Positions 40,944 to 53,935 are shown, counted from the first letter of the stretch. The stretch is DNA of 64,000 nt from Allacma fusca (GCA_947179485.1 OX359250.1:15606539-15670538); one strand, 5' to 3'. Notes: generated from the letters alone by a model not told the origin. A program made the numbers and translations.

Positions 40944-43900
40944 TTACATATACACAGTCTCCTCAGAATGGTGATTATTCTTCTGATGGAATAGTTGGCG
41001 AAGGAGCATTGCTTTTTCGGCTTCCAGCTGAGTCACCCGGTGACCACATTCACTCACTTCTTGGGTCAACTGGCGATTTTGCTCCTTTAGTCTTGTAATT
41101 GTTCTTAAACTAAGGTGGGTCGGGATCTGCAGATTCATATGCAGGGGAAGGGATGAACCATCCATGAGGGCTGTAAGCAGACTGTTCACTTCTGAAACAC
41201 GACAGCCCAGGAGATTCAATCGTTCCTCGTGAGATTCACTCCAGTATTCCTATAGCATTAAAACACGATTCAAAATTAATTCCAACTTGATTTTTTTTTA
41301 TCTCACATTTACTCAAGAAACGAGGTTGCGAAATAGTAACAGCAAGTTTTCCCTTGAGTAAGTAAGTTCTAGTTTTTATGGGACATTACCATAATTGTGC
41401 TCAATTATCATTCAAAGCTATACTGCTTCAGTTATTTCTAGTTGCATTAATTTCACTTACCGAGGCCGGGGCACCTTTACTGAGAAGGCCTATTTTCTCA
41501 TCAGCACCTTCCAGTTGCTTTTGATACCATTCTTTGGCTTTTTCAAGGTAAGTTATGCCTTGCTGAAGAACGTCTCTCTCTTGCTCGAGTTGTTTGAGCC
41601 GTTTCAACGTTGCAAAATCAATCCCGGACTGTACCGTATGCCTCCTAGGTGTTTCACGTCGCCTCAAGTTAGTTTTGTTGTTGCTCCGTGTTTTAACGTC
41701 ATTCCTAGGAAAAATTCAATTAAAACCGACATGATAGAAATTGAATGTTTCAAGGAAATAGTTTCACATTAGAAGTACTAACAGACAATTATTTTCACCC
41801 TTTGTACTCATCTCATGAGAAGTACCTACTCCCAAGTTCTTTCTGTATTACTGTAGCTATGAATTACATGTATGTACATATATACTCTACACGCCCGATA
41901 AAATTCCGAGGCAACCCCGTGCGTAAACTTCATTGTTACTACATTAGTATGAACATCAAACAATTACAAGTGTTTTTCTCATTGAATGATTCAACGCGTA
42001 CATCGTTTATGTGAAATAGATTTGTAGTTCTCACGGAGAGTACATCAAAGCTTGTATATAAACAGATCAGTCAGGCATAAAAAAATACTGTTCTTTTCTA
42101 TGAACTTGTACGTAGGCAATAAACGCTTTGTCAGTACACAAGAGGGTTGGATATGGATCCTGTATGAGATTACCACAGAAACTTATGTATTTATGTAGGT
42201 CCATGAAACTCAATCATACGAGGAGGTAACAAGTACTTGCACTGTATAGTTATGTGTAGGCTTGTAGTTGAGACTTGTGAAATTACGGTGTAATGTTTTA
42301 AAATAATGTCGCTCTCTTTTCCCTTACATCCCATTAAAGCAGAGTTATGTGAGCTTCTAATAAGCTGTATAAAAACCATGACATTCAATAAAATAACGCG
42401 TTCGTATGTGCATTCATGAAATGTTACGTATTTATGTATGTATGCAAATATCGGGTAAAAGACATTCTCTCATTGTATATACTTACGCCAGATAAAATCT
42501 GAGATGTTGTCCCCGATAAGTGGCCTCAATGATCTGACGAAAACATGTTTCAATAATAGCCCCTACCTTTTCCCATAGTATGGCTGCCTAGCATGTGGTT
42601 ATATTTGTAAGGTTAAATATAATAATTACAAGCTGCCTGCTGCTCTCAACCGCAGTAACTGTTAATGTACACACGGAAGAGGCACGTGTCAATAGAGAGG
42701 TTATTATGCAGTTTATTATACAAGAGGCTGCGAATCAACCTGACCAGAAAAAATAATGAAGGGTTTCTCAAAAGAATGTTAAGCTTTATCCTCTTAATGG
42801 GACCCTAAATCCAAAGTAGTTTACAGGAATCGCACAAGTATAAGCAACGTGCCATAAGGAGCATCACTCATTTTTTTTTACAGTGAATGTATGTAAATGG
42901 TTCCAAGCAATGTTACCTTTGAAATGACTTGGTAAATTCCTACTACTGTATTGCGCCAACAATGTCATGCTATTTCTGAAGGGACATATACTTTGAATAA
43001 TGATGAATTTTGTGGGAGGTATGGTAATTTGAAGCAAATATACGACGTACATATCCCACTAAATATATACTCCTGTCTGGAGGATTCTCCACATAACCAC
43101 AACTACATATATTAACATTATAAATCTATAATATTCATTGATCTGGTCCAAAGGGTAATTTGTGAATTAGCTATTAAATACAAATGATCTATTTATTCGA
43201 TTTCATTTTTAATTTCAACTTTAAGGTTGTGCAAACTACTTAGTTGCGGTTTAATTTATGCACACTCATTAAATATCTCAATAGACATAAAGAACTGCTG
43301 TTAAGTCCAAGGTAGTTGTTTTCCAACTTCGGCAAGCTTTCTTCACTGAATATTTCACAAGAGTATATATTTCCATAGCCATTGACAGTATGTATGTATT
43401 TCGAGGGTAAATCCGAGGCTCGGTATGTATAGATACAGCGGATAATGTGGCTTTGGGAAGGTGATAGGAAAGCAAAACGACATGTGTATGATAATAGCTA
43501 TGAGAATGTGCTGGGAAATAAAAGTTACATAAGGAAGGTAATTAAAACGCGGGGCGAGATGACGATGAGTAAAAATGCGCACAGGCAATTATAATAACAG
43601 CGTTGTGTATTTGTTTTGGTTTTTACAGTGCCAGTTAGTAATAAAAGACCATGCTCATACTGCTCGGGACAAAACAGTATGAGAGCTTATTTGAGCGTCG
43701 TATCTATAAACGTAACGAACCTTATCAAAATGCAAAGTGCGTGCAAAATAGAGTAATTAAATGATGTCAGGCTGAGAAAATGACTAAATTACTCCAGTTT
43801 ATTGGGAGCCCCATTGTTCCGACTATATGACCAGAGCTCACAATGCATGTAGTCTGTTGTGTTGTTATTAAAATGAAATTCCTTTCTGAAGTGACTTGAT

Positions 43901-46887
43901 TGCCAAGGAACTTTTGCAGAATCATTATGAACGTATAATTGTCTACTATCTATTCAATGTCATGTGAGTCCAGTGTGGGTTTATACTTTTACGTACAATA
44001 ATAGTAATAATTGTCAACATGTACAAAGTAATGAATATTAAATATGAAAAGTATAAAAGCAACAATTGGCTTACTCGGTGGTGTTATTATTCGTCGTCTC
44101 ATTTTTATTCACTGTCGGAACGGTGGAGGTAGATGTTGAATTGGAGATGACACTAATTGCCGACATAGAATTGACTGTACTGGCGGATGATAGGGTAGAT
44201 TCCAAAGGTTTTTTTTCGCTCAGACCTTTTTGCCATGTTTGTAGAGCACTCCGAATTTCCGGTTTAGATGGATTACTCCCGTTCCCACTCACCGTGCTGC
44301 TACTTCCTCCACTCTGAGGAACTTCCGTGACGATGATTTCATTGCTAACCATATTTGTCGTGACAATTACAGGACCGTTTAGAGTATTTCGGGGTGGCTT
44401 GGGTGGAGGGGGTGGTTGTTCCTTGTCACGTTCTTTCTCTCTCTCAATGGTTCCTGGGTTTGAGCTACCTGACGCTGCAGGGGAAGTGTCATTTTTCTGC
44501 TTGGATGTCATTCCAACGGTAGGGATGGAAGAGACGAAGGACGGTGCGATTAAAGGTAAAGATTTATTACTCTTCAGACCATTAGTGGTGGACGAGGGGG
44601 CTTTCTTGGTTTCTGTGGACGTCGTCGCACTCGGCGGAGAAGGTGAGTCTTCGATATTGATAATAGACTTGGGTTTAAGTTTACTCAACTGTAACTGGGG
44701 CATACTTAATGTTCTCTGCCTCGGAGAGACGTAATGGATTCGTTTATTTCCGTCACGATCTATGTCATCTGGAGATTTCCTCAGATCCTCTCTCTCCCTG
44801 TCTCGACTACGAGCCCGCTCCCGACGAGCTGCATTATTGCTATGTATCTGACTCTGTCCATGATTGTTCCTAACAGTAGTGCTCTGATTAATTTTACTGC
44901 TGTACTCTTTCGGTCTCTCATCCACATCAGACTCATTGTCCAGGAGGGGAGCGGACGGTGGTCTCTCCTTCCCACTCGACCCGCTCATTGTCTTCTCCTC
45001 ACTTGGAGATTTCAGGTTATCTAAGCTCCCATTTTTTGTGTTGTATTTGATGTTGGGACTCAACACGCTGGTTGATGATTGTTTGTTAATTTTGAGTGTA
45101 CTCGATCCGGAGTAGGAGGGAATTCCAAGGGCTTTGGGTTGATGATGAACTATGGCGACGGTGGTTCCTTGCTCCGGTGTGATGGGCTGACGCTTCATTG
45201 TATTACCATTGCTGTTGGTATTGCTACTAGCACTACTACTGCTGTTACTAATACTACTGGTATTCAGTGTGGTTGTACCATTTGGGGCAGGGTTGCCAGT
45301 AGAGGGTCCATTACCGTTTGTTGAGCTATAAGTTGCACTTAGCCGATTATTTGGAGACACTGGAATCCCAGATATCCCATTGCTTGGCATGGGCAATCTG
45401 GAGGATGATAAACTAGGAATTTTTGAAGTTCTAAGCATTGTATTGGAGGCAGCCGGTTGATTATTTTGCAATGACAGCATCATTTGTTTATTGGTGCTGG
45501 AACTAGCTGGGAGGGTATTACTATTAGTTTGCGAATAATTATTATTGTTGGAGTGAACACTGTTTATACTATGTGAGATGTTAGTGGTTAATGTTTTCAC
45601 TTGCATGGGCTGTTGTTGTTGGGGGTGGAAGGTTTGTTGCTGAGGATGCTGGGACGGGGGTTGTGGCGGGTATTGCTGAGGTGGAGGTTGTTGCGGGTAT
45701 TGCGGAGGCGCAGGTTGTTGTGGGAATTGAGGAGGCGGAGGTTGTTGTGGGAATTGCTGGGTTGGCTGAGGTTGGAGCTGGAGTTGGAGCTGCTGTGGGA
45801 ATTGCTGGGAATTAGGGTTGGGTGGATTTTGATTTTGAGCAGATGCATTATTATTGTTGGTAAGAAGGGCGAGACGAAGTCCAGCACAGAATCTCTCAAA
45901 TGTCAGCAATCCATCGGGTGGTGTGACTTTTCTCAAGTAGCCCATGACACCCATTTTTATAAGTGGTTCAGCTCCAGTGGTTTTCCCGTTGGTCCCATTC
46001 GGGTCCGTTTCCCACCGGGATTCAATATCACTCAAACGAATTTTCCCTTGCTTTGAATCATCCAAAATATCAAATAATGTCCTCATTGAGTCTACAAGAG
46101 TTTGTGGTAGACCTTCTGTTTCAGCTGGCTGGTAATGATTATGATATGCTGTAGTGATTGCATTGTTGTTGCTCGGGTATTGATGTTGCTGTTGTTGTTG
46201 TTGTTGCTGCTGCTGCTGCTGTTGTTGCTGTTGCTGTTGCTGCTGCTGCTGCTGAGGGTATTGCTGTGCCGGGATTTGGTGAACTGCTGAGGATGGTAGA
46301 TGTTGTTGTTGTCCATGCCCATTCATGGTGTGTACACTTTGATGATTACTTGTAGTACTCCCGTAAAAATGATGTTGCTGTTGCTGATGATGGATATTGT
46401 TAGAGCTTATCGCACTCGGAGGGTTAGTCCCATTGTAGTGTGTTGATGAGTAGGACTTCGTAGTCACTGCTCGTTGGAACTGCAGCTGTTGGTGTTGCAG
46501 ATTTTGCTGTTGGTTGTGCAATGGCTGTTGAGAGGAATGATGATGACCTCCGGTGTGATTTGTCCCACTGGAATTTTGATGGTAGTAATTATTTCCATGA
46601 TGATGCGATTGTTGTGGGAGTTGAGAATGGGAATTAGGCAGCTGGGAATGCGATTGTTGTTGGGAGTGCGACTGGGAGTTTGGTAGCTGCTGAATATTTG
46701 AATTGGAAATGTTTTGATGCATATGGATCTTACTGGCAACATTTCCATGAGGAATGTTAACTTGTCCATGGTGTCCATGTCCATGAACAGAGGCGGATGT
46801 TGGGATGAAGGAATTTGTAGGTCGGAGGTTATGGCTTGAAGCATGGTGACCCGAAGTACCATTTGCTTGAGCGTACCTCCTCTCCAT
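40944..46887 (-). CDS. SAPCD2: SAPCD2-like protein (suppressor APC domain) (3 exons)
   Basis: Exons 46887-44075, 41704-41461 and 41249-40944 keep phase and give 1120 residues (human SAPCD2 is about 394). About 260 residues of His/Asn/Gln-rich sequence with a 24-Gln run precede the N-terminal EF-hand-like domain (MRTLFDILDDSKQGKIRLSD, then GLLTFERFCAGLRLALL). About 590 residues of Gln/Pro- and Ser-rich linker follow. The two last exons encode the conserved basic RRHTVQSGIDF motif and a coiled coil (LKQLEQERDVLQQGITYLEK), then LKEQNRQLTQEVSECGHRVT and QLEAEKAMLLRQLF, closely matching the SAPCD2 C-terminus. In vertebrates SAPCD2 competes with NuMA for LGN and sets spindle orientation at the cell cortex. 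The start was chosen at ATG 46887, because the frame further upstream begins with a non-ATG codon. Confidence 0.92.
41705..44074 (-). other. Intron 1 of the SAPCD2-like gene (2.4 kb)
   Basis: The donor GA|GTAAGC at 44075/44074 and acceptor TTTTTCCTAG at 41705 are good consensus. The intron holds only short unsupported frames. Confidence 0.8.
46183..46254 (-). repeat. CAG/CAA tract encoding about 24 Gln in SAPCD2
   Basis: A run of mixed CAG and CAA codons, with CAA interruptions spread through it, encodes polyglutamine just N-terminal to the EF-hand-like domain. A second Gln/Pro-rich stretch (QFPQQP-type units) lies at about 45610-45830. Confidence 0.95.
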
Positions 46888-49052
46888 CTCGGACTTTTTC
46901 CTCAAATATTTTCCGTCTTAAATTTTTTTTTCGTGGATGTTTTAAATCTTCTTTCTTCCCGCAAAGAAGCAATAACTTAAGATTTCAAGATAATGTAGAC
47001 AAGGTGAGGATTAAAACGTGTCGTATGTTTATCACCGTATTTCTCTTCACTTCGTGATAGACTTAATGAACTTACAAGCACGCCATTTAATAAATTGCCA
47101 TAAATCGTGCGTTGAAAAACGCGAATTTCATAAATTATCCCGTGCGACAACTAGCTTAGTATTAAATGTAACTTTTTGACTTTTTTCAGATCCCTGTCAC
47201 CTAATCAGTTAGGGTGTTAGGGTTTTCCCACGTGGATTTTGCTAATCTCAGGAAATACTTAGTGATGTCGTGCGTATCTCTCACTACATATGTCGATCAA
47301 ATTGCAATTCTGGGGGAGTACTCATTCACACACATGTTAATCAAAAATGTAGAAAACTCACGCAGAGTAGGTCCAAAGGATGAGACTCAAGTGAACGGAC
47401 ACCAACCATTGTGTCCAACTGCTCGTGAAAACGACACATGAGAGTAAACAAAAAGAGCGAAAAACTGGTTCACACACAACCCAAAACCTTATCATATATC
47501 TTTTGTGGTCATTTCATTTTAAAAATTGTGGGCAATCAAAAGGGGGGAAGACAACTGGAAAATATGTTCACAGGCTTGATATGAAATACCCCAATCCAAT
47601 GAGCAAATTATACTGTGACGATTCATTTCATTAAGGATAGGCGCAGTTGTGGGACACCATCTCAAATTTTTTATATTCAAGGTTAGTCGTAATTTTTAAT
47701 GTTACTTGCAAAACATTTTTTATCTTCAACTTTTTTATCTTCACAAATTAACGCCGGTTCATATCAACTCACTCAAATTGCACACTATTCCAATTACAAT
47801 ACTCCTCTTCCTCACTTTATTTCTTCTCATAATAGATCCCCAAATCATTTGTCTCCACTGGGATTTCCATGTAGCAAATTAGTGTCTATTACTTTCCCCA
47901 TAAATCCTATAAAATTTCCTTCACATGCACAAACAATGAGATAAAGAAAATATAAAGCTGGGGCTTTATTTGAAAACACGTGCATTTAAAAATTTTGCTT
48001 GGGTTTCATTGCAGAAGTAGAAATTTTTTATTCATGTCTACCAATTGTTTCCTGAATAAATTGCTCGTCTTCAAGTAGTAATGATCGCTCAAGGAAGACA
48101 ATTCAATAAGAGGTATATGTATTTGAACGCTATATCCGAAGACTGTTGATATTACAGTTGATTCTGGATTGATTGACAAATTATTTGGAAATAATAGCTT
48201 CACCATTTGAGTATATACACGAGAGATCTTTTCATATGCAAATTTCCTCTTTGGGTGCTATCCTGGTATTCGTTATGTACACACGTGCTCAGCTACTTAC
48301 TCACGAGCTGTAAGGACTATCACCGTCAGACTGATAACTTGAGAAGACAAGGTGAGGTGTGAATTTTGTACCGACTCTTGTACTAATAATAGACTCCGAG
48401 TGTGGAAGTTGAAGGGGATAAAAATCCAAACTGAAAAGGCTAGTCCATATTTAACTTTTTATTGTGGACCTGGAATGGCTAATGGAATGTAACCTTTTGT
48501 GAAGCGCAGTTTCTCTTTTACATAAACAAAAGGGGTCTTTTCAAGCGGTACTTTCATACTTTCCTCCTTGGAAATGTCATTGCTACATGCTTGAAATAAG
48601 CCAAGTTTATTTTTCCTGTATGGTCAATAAAAACTTAAAACAGCACAGATGCACGTTTTCCTCCAACGAATCCAAACACTTGTTTGTAGGGTTTGAGAGA
48701 AAATAAATAAATAGAAGGGATTCAATGACTTTTGACAATAATAAATGAGGCACAAGAGAGGGATTTTTTAATGAAGAAAATTGTGATTTTTTTTTCCGAA
48801 AAGTCAACGTTGACGGCAGTATGTGAAAAATCCAACGCTCATGATTATGAGCTTTGCACGAGGTAGAAGCCCCCCTTTATAATGCTATCGAGTGGTGGTT
48901 ACTCGTTGACTGTTTACTGACTGTTGAGCCGTGGAGCCGCGAAGCCATGTAAACTTCGCTGATAGGGAGAGAGAGGCAAGAAAAAAGTTCCGTCTTGAAG
49001 TTCTTTTCTCTTCTCACTCCTTCTTCTTATTCTTGTTATCGCTAGGACACAG

Positions 49053-49054
49053 GT

Positions 49055-49091
<37 letters not shown>

Positions 49092-49110
49092 GAGACAGAG
49101 ACAGAGAGAG
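49053..49110 (+). repeat. (GA)n microsatellite
   Basis: About 58 bp of GA dinucleotides with a few interruptions (GCGAGA, GACAGAG). Confidence 0.95.
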
Positions 49111-49380
49111 AAAAAGGAAGCCTTGCAAAGCAAGTGCAATGTAAATAGGTTTATCGTTAGTGAGAAGTACAGAGCATAGTTTAAAGGTAAAAAACTCGGA
49201 GGGAAGGCGGTTGGTTGTTTTCCACATTATATCTTATTTCGTGCACACACACATTCTCAAGTCTCTTTTTCCTCTTGAGCATCTCACTGAGTGAGCGTAT
49301 ATGCATCATAAAAGTTGGAGTACTTGGATTTGGAAGACATAGACAGACGATGGACCAGAGTACCTTATATGATGATAACT

Positions 49381-49418
49381 ACACACACTACACACACACA
49401 CACACACATACACACACT
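49381..49418 (+). repeat. (AC)n microsatellite
   Basis: About 38 bp of AC dinucleotides with two interruptions. Confidence 0.9.
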
Positions 49419-50152
49419 GACTCTGCGAAAGTAAAGCTTGAGAGTTTTAACTATTACAGAGAGAGAAAAACCCCAGCATCTTTTTTCCTTAAGCCGGTTG
49501 TCATCCATATGGGAAACATACTCTATCAGAAACAGTACACAAGTATATACTGATTTATGTCCACTGGCTACATACTGGTTGGGGTGGCAGTAGTAGTTAG
49601 ATCTTTAGTTCTTAGCCCAGACAGTTCTTTCTTTGAGCTCTCTCTTGAAAAAGTCAAACGTTTAAGGTTCTTCTGGTTGGGGCCGCCATCATTCGAATGG
49701 CCGTATTTCACCTTTCGGACACTTTACTAGAGAGTTTACTTAAATTTTTAATTTGACCATGTCAAGGGTCTATTGTCATGAAAGCAGATATGCGATGGGA
49801 TTGTTATCATGTTGGTAAACAGAATGGCATAGAGGATATATTTTTTTGTCATTTACAAAATTATTATTTTAGCTTAAATTCTGGCATACTAGCTTCCTGC
49901 CTAGTAGTTAATATTCAATGGATTTCATTCGTCGAGAATTCTCGCCGGAATGGAGACTACTCAATATGAGATGATTCTAAGATGTTCATTAGTATGTAAG
50001 AAGCTGAGGTAGAGACTAGTGGTCAAAATTTCCAGGGTATAGAAATTTTTTCCCTTTAGTTTAAGTCCATTATTTATCTTATCTCAAATTTGTCCAAATT
50101 AGCTTCTGTTCTAAGTGAACGTCTGATTTGGGGTGGTAAGAAAAATTGCGTC

Positions 50153-50737
50153 ATGAGTTTCCAATTCGGTAGTCGCTCCTACGGTGGAAATAACTCTTGT
50201 CCTCAGCCTCAGGCTTCCATGGGTGGCTACGGACAAAACTATGGCTATGGCAACCAAATGCAGATGAATCCAATGTCGTTCGGGGGAGGCAATAATTATG
50301 GAGGAAATTACGGTGGTGGCCAGGTAGGCTTTTTTTGGCTTAACAATAATAATTATTATTCTATTTAAAATTATTATTTTACAGCATTATTTAACCACCT
50401 TATTCTATTGTTTATGTAGCAGATGCAGATGATGGGGCAACAGCAGCAGCAGCAGCACGATGGCTCTCCGCGGGTATCGGTTCTTTCCCCGGGTCAACAA
50501 CCCGACCCTGGAATGAAAGTGATAAAGCTGAATTGGGGGGATCTTTTAGGAAGTGGTGGGCCAAGTGGGATGCACCCTCTCAAAGTTGCAATGGTAGGGC
50601 CGAACGGTGATTTGAACACAGCTGGTCAAGGCCTGAAAGTAACTTTTAACGGAGAGGTACCCCAGGGAATGCCCTGCCATGTAATGAACATCAACCCCTA
50701 TGCTAATATCATGGGACAAGGACCTGGAGGACGTTAG
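50153..50737 (+). CDS. Small Gly/Tyr- and Gln-rich protein of unknown family (2 exons)
   Basis: Exon 50153-50323 joins exon 50423-50737 (or 50420-50737, because the acceptor is a TAG-CAG tandem) for 161 or 162 residues. The first 57 residues are low complexity (SYGGNN, YGQNYGYGNQ, FGGGNNYGGNYGGG) and resemble prion-like or RNA-binding-protein tails. The second exon begins with a Gln run. It continues into a more ordered segment (PGMKVIKLNWGDLLG, PLKVAMVGPNGDLNTAGQG, LKVTFNGEVPQGMPCHVMNI) and ends GQGPGGR. There is no signal peptide or membrane segment. The only family-like feature is the Gly-rich composition. I do not recognise it; it could be a lineage-specific gene. Confidence 0.7.
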
Positions 50738-51247
50738 GAACACTCTCATAAAATATGTTATAAAAATGAATTCGGTTAATAAACTACCAAAAATGATGCT
50801 TACTCAAATATTTGGTTGTTTAAAATCTTAGCTATAATAATTACCTCTCCCTCCCAGCAAATAATTAACTATCTATAACAACGTCTCGTATGAATTTGCA
50901 TAATTTTATTAATTCTTCATGAACAATTCACGACAAATAGTATTGTGACATTGATAGACATAGCTTTGAAAAAACCTTCGAATTTTGATGATACTAGAAC
51001 AATTATTATCAATCAATTAAACAAGACTGGCAAATTCGGATGCAATCGATTAGTATGTATCTACTTTGTACCAGCAAAAATAATTTAAAAATCATTGAAT
51101 GTTCTTCAAAATCAGGCGGAACTTTACTGAATTACTGCAATATAAATAATCACCTAAGCGAAAAAAAACTAGTAATGAACGAAAGTACGAAAGCTTCAAA
51201 TACTAGCTAAAATAAAATTACTTTATTGGTATACTTATTTTAGTTCG
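50738..51247. other. Convergent intergenic gap
   Basis: 510 bp between the small Gly-rich gene and the next minus-strand gene. Only 3' untranslated sequence is expected here. Confidence 0.5.
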
Positions 51248-52245
51248 TCATGTCTCTTTGGCCGCTCGTTGCTGAACAATCATATTCTTCTTCCTGCACC
51301 CATCAAAATTCTGAGATGAACTTGAAGATTTGACAGACCTACTCAACTGGGGTGGGTCCGAAACGGTCAGTTCGAGAAATTCGTTCGTAAGAGTTTTGGA
51401 AGCTTTTACAGGCTCGCCAGTTTTACCGGGTTTGAAGCGTAAAGTCGGCAAAGGAAAAATTTCGTCATTCTAATAAAAGGAAACCAAACATGGTTTAAAA
51501 TCACCATAAACTCCAAGTGAGTCGAATTTAAAGAACACGTACCACAACTTTCCTAGAGGCCAGAGATAGAATCCAGTCAGGAACTAATTGATGTTGGTCG
51601 TCCAGAACATCTTCCTCATTTTTGACTGGGGGTCCAAGAAAACGAGTGAAATATGGCGCTTCTCTAATGTCACGACCTTCTGGCTGTAAAATTATAACCA
51701 GAAATCTGATGAACATCCTGTATTTTTAAAATAGAGTGCAAACATTCTACAACTAGAAATTAAATTCACAGGACCTGCTTGATAATAATTGGTTCCAAAT
51801 TTGAAAATTTATTAGCTCCTTCCAAAATTTGCTTTCCATTGACCAACTTTTGAGGACTCATCCATTGCAAGGAACCAGGCTAAAAGTAACACAATTAAAA
51901 TGGTCGTAATACATGTTTTAGTATCACACTGTATTCATTGAATTGATAGAAGGACTGTCTAAGAATCTCGCAAAGTGCAAATGTTTAGTTAGTAAGCTCG
52001 TCCTAAAAAACAATGAGTTATTGACGTACAGCAAAAGAAAAGTAACTAATTTGTCGCACTTTCATCAATTCAAAAATTTTCGTTTTGTGGTCACTCACAG
52101 CAGAAGATTGACGACCTTCCTGAACTTGTAGCTGACGTTTCTTCAAACTGCCTAAACGCATTGCGTCACTACATCCAGCCTTCTGAGAGTTCGAAGATTT
52201 ATCATTTTGCATTTTCAATAAAAATCCTTTTTGGACTCCCAGCCC
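51248..52245 (-). CDS. 3' part of an unrecognised gene (4 exons seen)
   Basis: Exons 52245-52099, 51879-51775, 51683-51543 and 51469-51248 are all phase 0 to phase 0. They encode about 204 residues ending in a TGA stop at 51248-51250. The first visible exon begins GLGVQKGFLLKMQ after an acceptor-like GAATTTATTTAG, so more 5' exons may exist. Recognisable stretches are SLQWMSPQKLVNGKQILEG, REAPYFTRFLGPPVKNEEDV, DDQHQLVPDWILSLASRKVV and a Ser-rich basic C-terminus (SSSSSQNFDGCRKKN). The donor of the second exon, CAG|GTCCTG, is weak but is the only one that keeps the frame. There are no membrane or catalytic motifs that I can name. I cannot place its family. Confidence 0.62.
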
Positions 52246-53735
52246 CTAAATAAATTCCTGACAAAAGAATTTACATTGAAAGCATACTTTTATTATTGAA
52301 ATACTTAAACAATTGACTCTACATTTTATAATAATTATTACGTACAAGAGGCCGATCTCCGAGACTACTTCCTTCCCTGAACCCGCTATATGTCAAATCT
52401 CAGTGACTCGATCATGGTTTCAAGGGCCATGATCGATGTTCTGACCGTCTTGACCTTTCCATAAAATCCATTACGCGCACCAGCCCAGCATAGCATTATT
52501 GTACGAGTTTGAATCTTTGAATTCGTTCATCTCGCGCTCGAGCAAAATCGTTTCGTAAACAAGCGTTTCGAATTTTTACTTGGAGACTGAAATATCTACT
52601 GACTTCAAACACAATAAGAGTCTTTTTGGTTTATTGGTAAATATTTATTTTGCTAGTGATCTGTGACCACTTTCAAATTAGATAACATTAGAAATATTTC
52701 CAATCGTTAATTTGTTGTCATCTCATTTTATAAATTTAACAATTTTTAAATCAGATTTATTTTTGTTGGTATAATGTTTGTGAGTGTAGCAAATGGCAAA
52801 TGTATTTTTAGTATTAAACTATGGTACTGACAATGTTAAAATAATTAATAATACAATACTTTGTTGACATTTGAAGTATGGGCATGACCCTTAAAGCATA
52901 ATTTGTGTCTCAGTGTGTCACTGTCTGTCAGTGTGTCACTCCTGACAATGTGTGGCCCTGAAGAGGGATTTACTGGGACGGCGACTCAAATTTTTCCATC
53001 TGATGATATTCAAGTTTTAAGTTAGATTAGAATATCATTAGTTAAAAGTTAATATTTTCCCGCTGGCACTCTTGCATTCAGTGAAATTGCAAGCTCTTTT
53101 TTTAGTAGGGCATTTTGCTTGTAATCGAAAATTCCACTAGTCTATATTGTTTATATTCCCCGATTATATTTACAGCGCATTATAGCGTGTACATTTCTGC
53201 TTGATGCCCAGTTGTTATATTTTTCAATCACACAAATATTTTTAAATAATTTTAGTCCCTACTAAAAAAAAGCACCTGAAATAATTTCAGGTTTTAAAGT
53301 TATTTTGTTAGCATTTTCCAAGGTGGGATTTTTGTCCAAGGGTTTGTAAGCTTTTCATGGAAAATTTCATATTTATTTTAATTCCGGGAAAATGAGGGGA
53401 TGACATTGCTCTGTAGATTTTTTAAGGGTTTAAATAATACCCCTTCGTCCAATCTATTCTAAAGAGCCGTGAAAGGTGACTCTATTTCTAAATAATTGTC
53501 TAAAATTAGTTAGTTCAGGTAATGAGGCTTAGTCAACTGGTTTCTGAAATTAGCTTCCATACATTCGAAAGGAGTAGAGGACCCCCTGATCCATCAAATT
53601 TCTCAATTCTATCCACTTGCTACGTTCATTCGTCCAACATGCGTCCGACTTGGGCTGTAAGAATAACATTCAAAAGCATCTTCACAAGAAGGACCTAGGG
53701 GCATAAACAAGAGCAGATATAGCCAAGTAACTTGG
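52246..53735. other. Non-coding; possible 5' exons of the preceding gene
   Basis: A short minus-strand ATG frame near 52470-52530 (MNEFKDSNSYNNAML) followed by a GTGCGC donor-like site could be a first exon of the gene ending at 51248, but this is weak. Otherwise nothing is seen. Confidence 0.35.
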
Positions 53736-53935
53736 CGTCGCATAGCTCAGCAGTTAAGGTAGGGCTTCTTACTTCGATGACCCAGTTCGACGACCTCCTG
53801 AGAAAAAATAACGGTCAGGGCTGATTGGACGCCCAAATCCTCATATGCCTACAATGTGTACGCACCTTAGTTACACTTCGTATTAGTTCTTATTTCTCTC
53901 TCTCTCTCTCTCTCTCTCCCCCGCTCAATGGGTAG
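53736..53935 (+). mobile_element. Probable tRNA-derived SINE
   Basis: TAGCTCAGCAGTTAAGG at about 53744 fits a tRNA gene A box, and CAGTTCGACGACC at about 53783 fits a B box, at the usual spacing. The stem pairing of a full cloverleaf is poor, so it is not a working tRNA. A body of about 90 bp and a (CT)n tail follow. This is the layout of a tRNA-headed SINE with internal RNA polymerase III promoter boxes. I see no second full copy in the window. Confidence 0.5.
53894..53918 (+). repeat. (CT)n microsatellite
   Basis: About 25 bp of CT repeats at the tail of the SINE-like element. Confidence 0.9.

Larger units (their letters stand above)
46888..50152. other. Upstream region of SAPCD2 and intergenic DNA
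   Basis: No gene is seen. It should contain the SAPCD2 promoter and possibly upstream untranslated exons. It also contains the (GA)n and (AC)n microsatellites listed separately. Confidence 0.5.

Noticed and set aside
44066-46355. Several plus-strand frames of 65-151 codons opposite the SAPCD2 exon, rich in Leu, Val and Gly
   Set aside because: They are antisense readings of the Gln/Pro/Asn-rich exon, with composition dictated by the CAG/CAA tracts. The minus strand has clear SAPCD2 homology and consistent splicing.
46888-46905. Start of the SAPCD2-like protein six codons further upstream
   Set aside because: That frame would begin with TTG. The first ATG is at 46887.
53740-53800. Functional tRNA gene
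   Set aside because: A and B boxes are recognisable but acceptor and anticodon stems do not pair well, and unique sequence plus a CT tail follow. A SINE is more likely.
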